Below are positions 62,071-64,000 of a DNA stretch of 64,000 bases, one piece after another. This stretch comes from Bacteroidales bacterium UBA3844 (GTDB taxonomy: Bacteria; Bacteroidota; Bacteroidia; Bacteroidales; Paludibacteraceae), in the NCBI GenBank assembly GCA_002392915.1, contig DGHQ01000056.1:21621-85620 (forward strand), written 5' to 3'. The notes beneath the pieces are model-generated. The model was not told where the DNA came from, ran no database searches, and saw nothing but the letters and a program-made list of their open reading frames with translations. A program made the position numbers and the translations under genes. Each line of letters opens with the position of its first letter. The first letter of the stretch is position 1.

Positions 62071-63717
62071 ATGGAAAAGAAAGTTAAAATATATTGCGTC
62101 AACAGCAATATCACAAATTCATATCCCGCTGGCATCTCACTGGAGGAAATCTGCCCTAAAGATGTAAAAGCGATTGTAGCGAAAGTAAACGGAAAAATCA
62201 AAGACCTAAAATTCTGCGTCTACAAACCTAAATGTGTGGAATTCCTAGGCTTGGATTCTCTTCACGGTGTAAGAGCATACCTCCGCAGTATCTCTTTCCT
62301 TCTTTATGAGGCTGTCACACATATTAATAAAGAGGCTTGTCTTCGCATCGAGCACCCCATTTCTGGCGGTTATCTATGCCAAATCGCAGGTCTTGGCGAA
62401 ATAAATGAGGATCTTTGCCGTCGCCTTTCAGAAAGAATGCGCGAAAAGATTGCCAAGAAGACGGAATTTGTCCAGGAAATCGTACCTACTTCGTGGGCAA
62501 TCCAATATTTTGAGGACAATGCGGCTTTCGACAAAGTCAATATATTGAAGAGCCGTGGCGAGATGTACACTGAGCTATACCGTCTCGACGACCTATATGA
62601 TTTCTACTACGGCGCTCTTGTGCCAAATGCCGGATATCTCGACAAATTCGCTCTGACTCCTTATAATGGGGCTCTTCTTCTCACAGTGCCGTCGGCAGAC
62701 AAGCCAAACGAGCTTGCTCCGGTACGCCAGGAGCCTCAGCTTTTGAAGGCGTTCTCTGAGCATACGACTTTCAACCAGCTCCTTGGCATTGAGAATGTCG
62801 GCGACCTTAATATCGGTCTGCTTGAGAAAAACAACGCTAGCAATCTTATAAAAGTGGCGGAGGCTCTTCAGGAGAAAAAGATTGCCCTTATTGCCGACGA
62901 GATTGCTAAGCGTCCGAAGGTTCGAATCGTTCTGCTTGCCGGTCCGTCTTCGTCAGGTAAGACCACTTCCAGCAAACGTCTGTCAGTTCAGCTTGCTGTC
63001 TGTGGTCTGAAACCGCTGGCTGTGTCGCTCGACGACTATTTTGTGCCACGTCGACTTACACCAAAGGATGAGAATGGCAACTATGATTTCGAAAGTCTTT
63101 ACGCTTTGGATCTTGACTTGTTCAACAGCGACTTGAATAAGCTTATCTCAGGAGAGGCTGTGACTCTTCCACGCTATAATTTCGAGACTGGAGAGCGTGA
63201 ACAGGGCGACACAATCCAAATCCACAATAATGAAGTGTTGATCTTTGAGGGAATCCACGCGCTGAATCCGAAACTGACAGAGAAGATCCCTGCTGAAAAC
63301 AAGTTTAAGATTTTCGTTTCTGCGTTGACATCCATCTCACTCGACAACCACAACTGTATTCCAAACACCGACAACCGTCTGATCCGCCGTATCGTGCGCG
63401 ACTTCAAATACCGTGGCTACTCGGCAGAGGATACCATCAAGCGCTGGCCAGACGTGATGAAGGGAGAGGAGAAGTGGATTGTGCCATTCCAGGAGGAGGC
63501 AGACGCGATGTTCAACTCGGCTATGATATTTGAGCTATGTGTGCTGAAGCACCACGCGATCGCCCCATTGTCGATGGTGCCACAGACATCACCGATCTAC
63601 TCGGAGGCCCACCGTCTGCTCAACTTCCTTTCATACTTCGCCGATATCCAGGAGAACGAAATCCCTACAACATCACTGTTGAGAGAATTCGTGGGAGGAA
63701 GCAGCTTTAAGTACTAA
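62071..63717 (+). CDS. Nucleoside kinase with TGS-like and uridine-kinase domains
   Basis: The 548-residue protein combines a TGS-like domain (residues 1-60), a domain related to the editing region of threonyl-tRNA synthetase (about 65-250: IEHPISGGYLCQIAGLG), and a C-terminal uridine kinase/phosphoribulokinase domain. Walker A is LLAGPSSSGKTTSSKRLSVQ near residue 289, and SLDDYFVPRRLTPKDENGNY and VLIFEGIHALNP follow. Homologues are annotated as nucleoside kinases in Bacteroidetes and Firmicutes. The role of the tRNA-synthetase-like half is unknown. A weak -7-like AATATTTG lies at 62041-62048. Confidence 0.9.
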   Translation: MEKKVKIYCVNSNITNSYPAGISLEEICPKDVKAIVAKVNGKIKDLKFCVYKPKCVEFLGLDSLHGVRAYLRSISFLLYEAVTHINKEACLRIEHPISGGYLCQIAGLGEINEDLCRRLSERMREKIAKKTEFVQEIVPTSWAIQYFEDNAAFDKVNILKSRGEMYTELYRLDDLYDFYYGALVPNAGYLDKFALTPYNGALLLTVPSADKPNELAPVRQEPQLLKAFSEHTTFNQLLGIENVGDLNIGLLEKNNASNLIKVAEALQEKKIALIADEIAKRPKVRIVLLAGPSSSGKTTSSKRLSVQLAVCGLKPLAVSLDDYFVPRRLTPKDENGNYDFESLYALDLDLFNSDLNKLISGEAVTLPRYNFETGEREQGDTIQIHNNEVLIFEGIHALNPKLTEKIPAENKFKIFVSALTSISLDNHNCIPNTDNRLIRRIVRDFKYRGYSAEDTIKRWPDVMKGEEKWIVPFQEEADAMFNSAMIFELCVLKHHAIAPLSMVPQTSPIYSEAHRLLNFLSYFADIQENEIPTTSLLREFVGGSSFKY

Positions 63718-64000
63718 TGCTAAATTATAAATGCACAATGCTGAATTTAGCATTTCGCATTTTTAATTTTTAATTTTTTTGAAACATGATGGTTTGTAGG
63801 GTCGTTGCTTATCGATCTCTCTCAATCGCTCTGGGCCTCGCCCCTACACCATCAACCAGAAAAAGGCGTGATTTTCAGAATCACGCCTTTTTTGTGAATA
63901 ATCCAATACAATGGTTTCCCCGTAAACACACACATGTCTATAATGAGATGCACGTTTCAAACACACGCACGGTCATGTAGTTCCTATGTTTGCATCGAGA
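63718..64000. other. Gene-free right end with repeats and a terminator
   Basis: The stretch 63742-63778 (gcatttcgcatttttaattt) resembles 60961-60990 and is probably another dispersed A/T-rich repeat. Inverted TGTAGGG and CCCCTACA words lie at about 63795 and 63840. The hairpin 63862-63873 with 63879-63890 (AAAGGCGTGATT/AATCACGCCTTT), followed by T residues, is a good terminator. A 64-codon open frame at 63786-63980 is not called because the terminator lies inside it. Confidence 0.6.

Noticed and set aside
63786..63980. Open frame of 64 codons at the right end
   Set aside because: A strong terminator hairpin lies inside it, and the sequence consists of inverted repeats.

Overview
The window looks like the chromosome of a gut- or rumen-type member of the Bacteroidales. 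The evidence is consistent: many genes are preceded by the Bacteroidetes -7 promoter element TAnnTTTG; there are BspA-type leucine-rich repeats, GLUG repeats, a surface glycan-binding lipoprotein, DUF4421 and DUF4407-style envelope proteins, type IX-like C-terminal tails (Y-D-[IL]-x-G-R ... G-V-Y-I-x-x-G-K-K), and plant-polysaccharide enzymes (GH9 fragment, GH51). No rRNA, tRNA, CRISPR array, prophage or complete insertion sequence was seen. I worked by eye only, so all family names rest on recognised motifs, not on searches.

Layout. 0-0.4 kb: 5' part of a GH9 cellulase on the minus strand. 0.8-9.6 kb, plus strand: a large MscS-type channel with a DUF4421 partner, then a four-gene TolC/MacA/MacB-type efflux operon. 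10-14.6 kb: an alpha/beta hydrolase with a Cys nucleophile, an AraC regulator, two exported flavodoxins (one with a cyclophilin-like domain) and a HEAT-repeat protein. 14.8-20.2 kb: a giant GH51-type arabinofuranosidase, an O6-alkylguanine-DNA methyltransferase and a GIY-YIG protein. 20.2-24.1 kb: repeat-rich DNA, then an M60-type peptidase flanked by duplicated BspA repeats. 24.4-28.4 kb: an A/T-rich accessory segment with a complete three-gene DpnII-type (GATC) restriction-modification operon, a long leader with an intrinsic terminator immediately before the first gene, and upstream of it a 53-codon gene followed by a long rod-like structured RNA candidate. This segment is my best candidate for something undescribed.

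28.4-38 kb, minus strand: a long housekeeping run reading glnS, two paralogous lipoproteins, a Kef-type antiporter, an acyltransferase, ruvB, an RluA-type pseudouridine synthase and an arginase-fold protein without its metal ligands. 38.2-41.1 kb: purE and the acetate pathway pta-ackA. 41.1-43 kb: repeat-rich DNA plus a DUF2442 gene and an orphan internal piece of a type IIG restriction-modification enzyme. 43-47.3 kb: a 1162-residue charged coiled-coil protein ending in a repeated LI[DE]RITGR motif, and a Cys/His-rich lipoprotein. 47.5-56.4 kb, plus strand: a P-loop kinase, a GT2 glycosyltransferase, a glycan-binding lipoprotein, a GDPD-like protein with a GLUG protein, a DUF2157 membrane pair, and an MBL-fold lipoprotein. 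57-63.7 kb: malic enzyme fused to a phosphotransacetylase-like domain, a signal-peptide protein with two membrane segments, a TPR protein and a TGS/uridine-kinase-type nucleoside kinase.

The intergenic DNA is unusually structured. At least ten copies of one palindromic repeat family (ends GAGGATTGTTAAGGG) are scattered through the window, together with a second inverted family near 56.7 and 60.8 kb and several isolated long hairpins.
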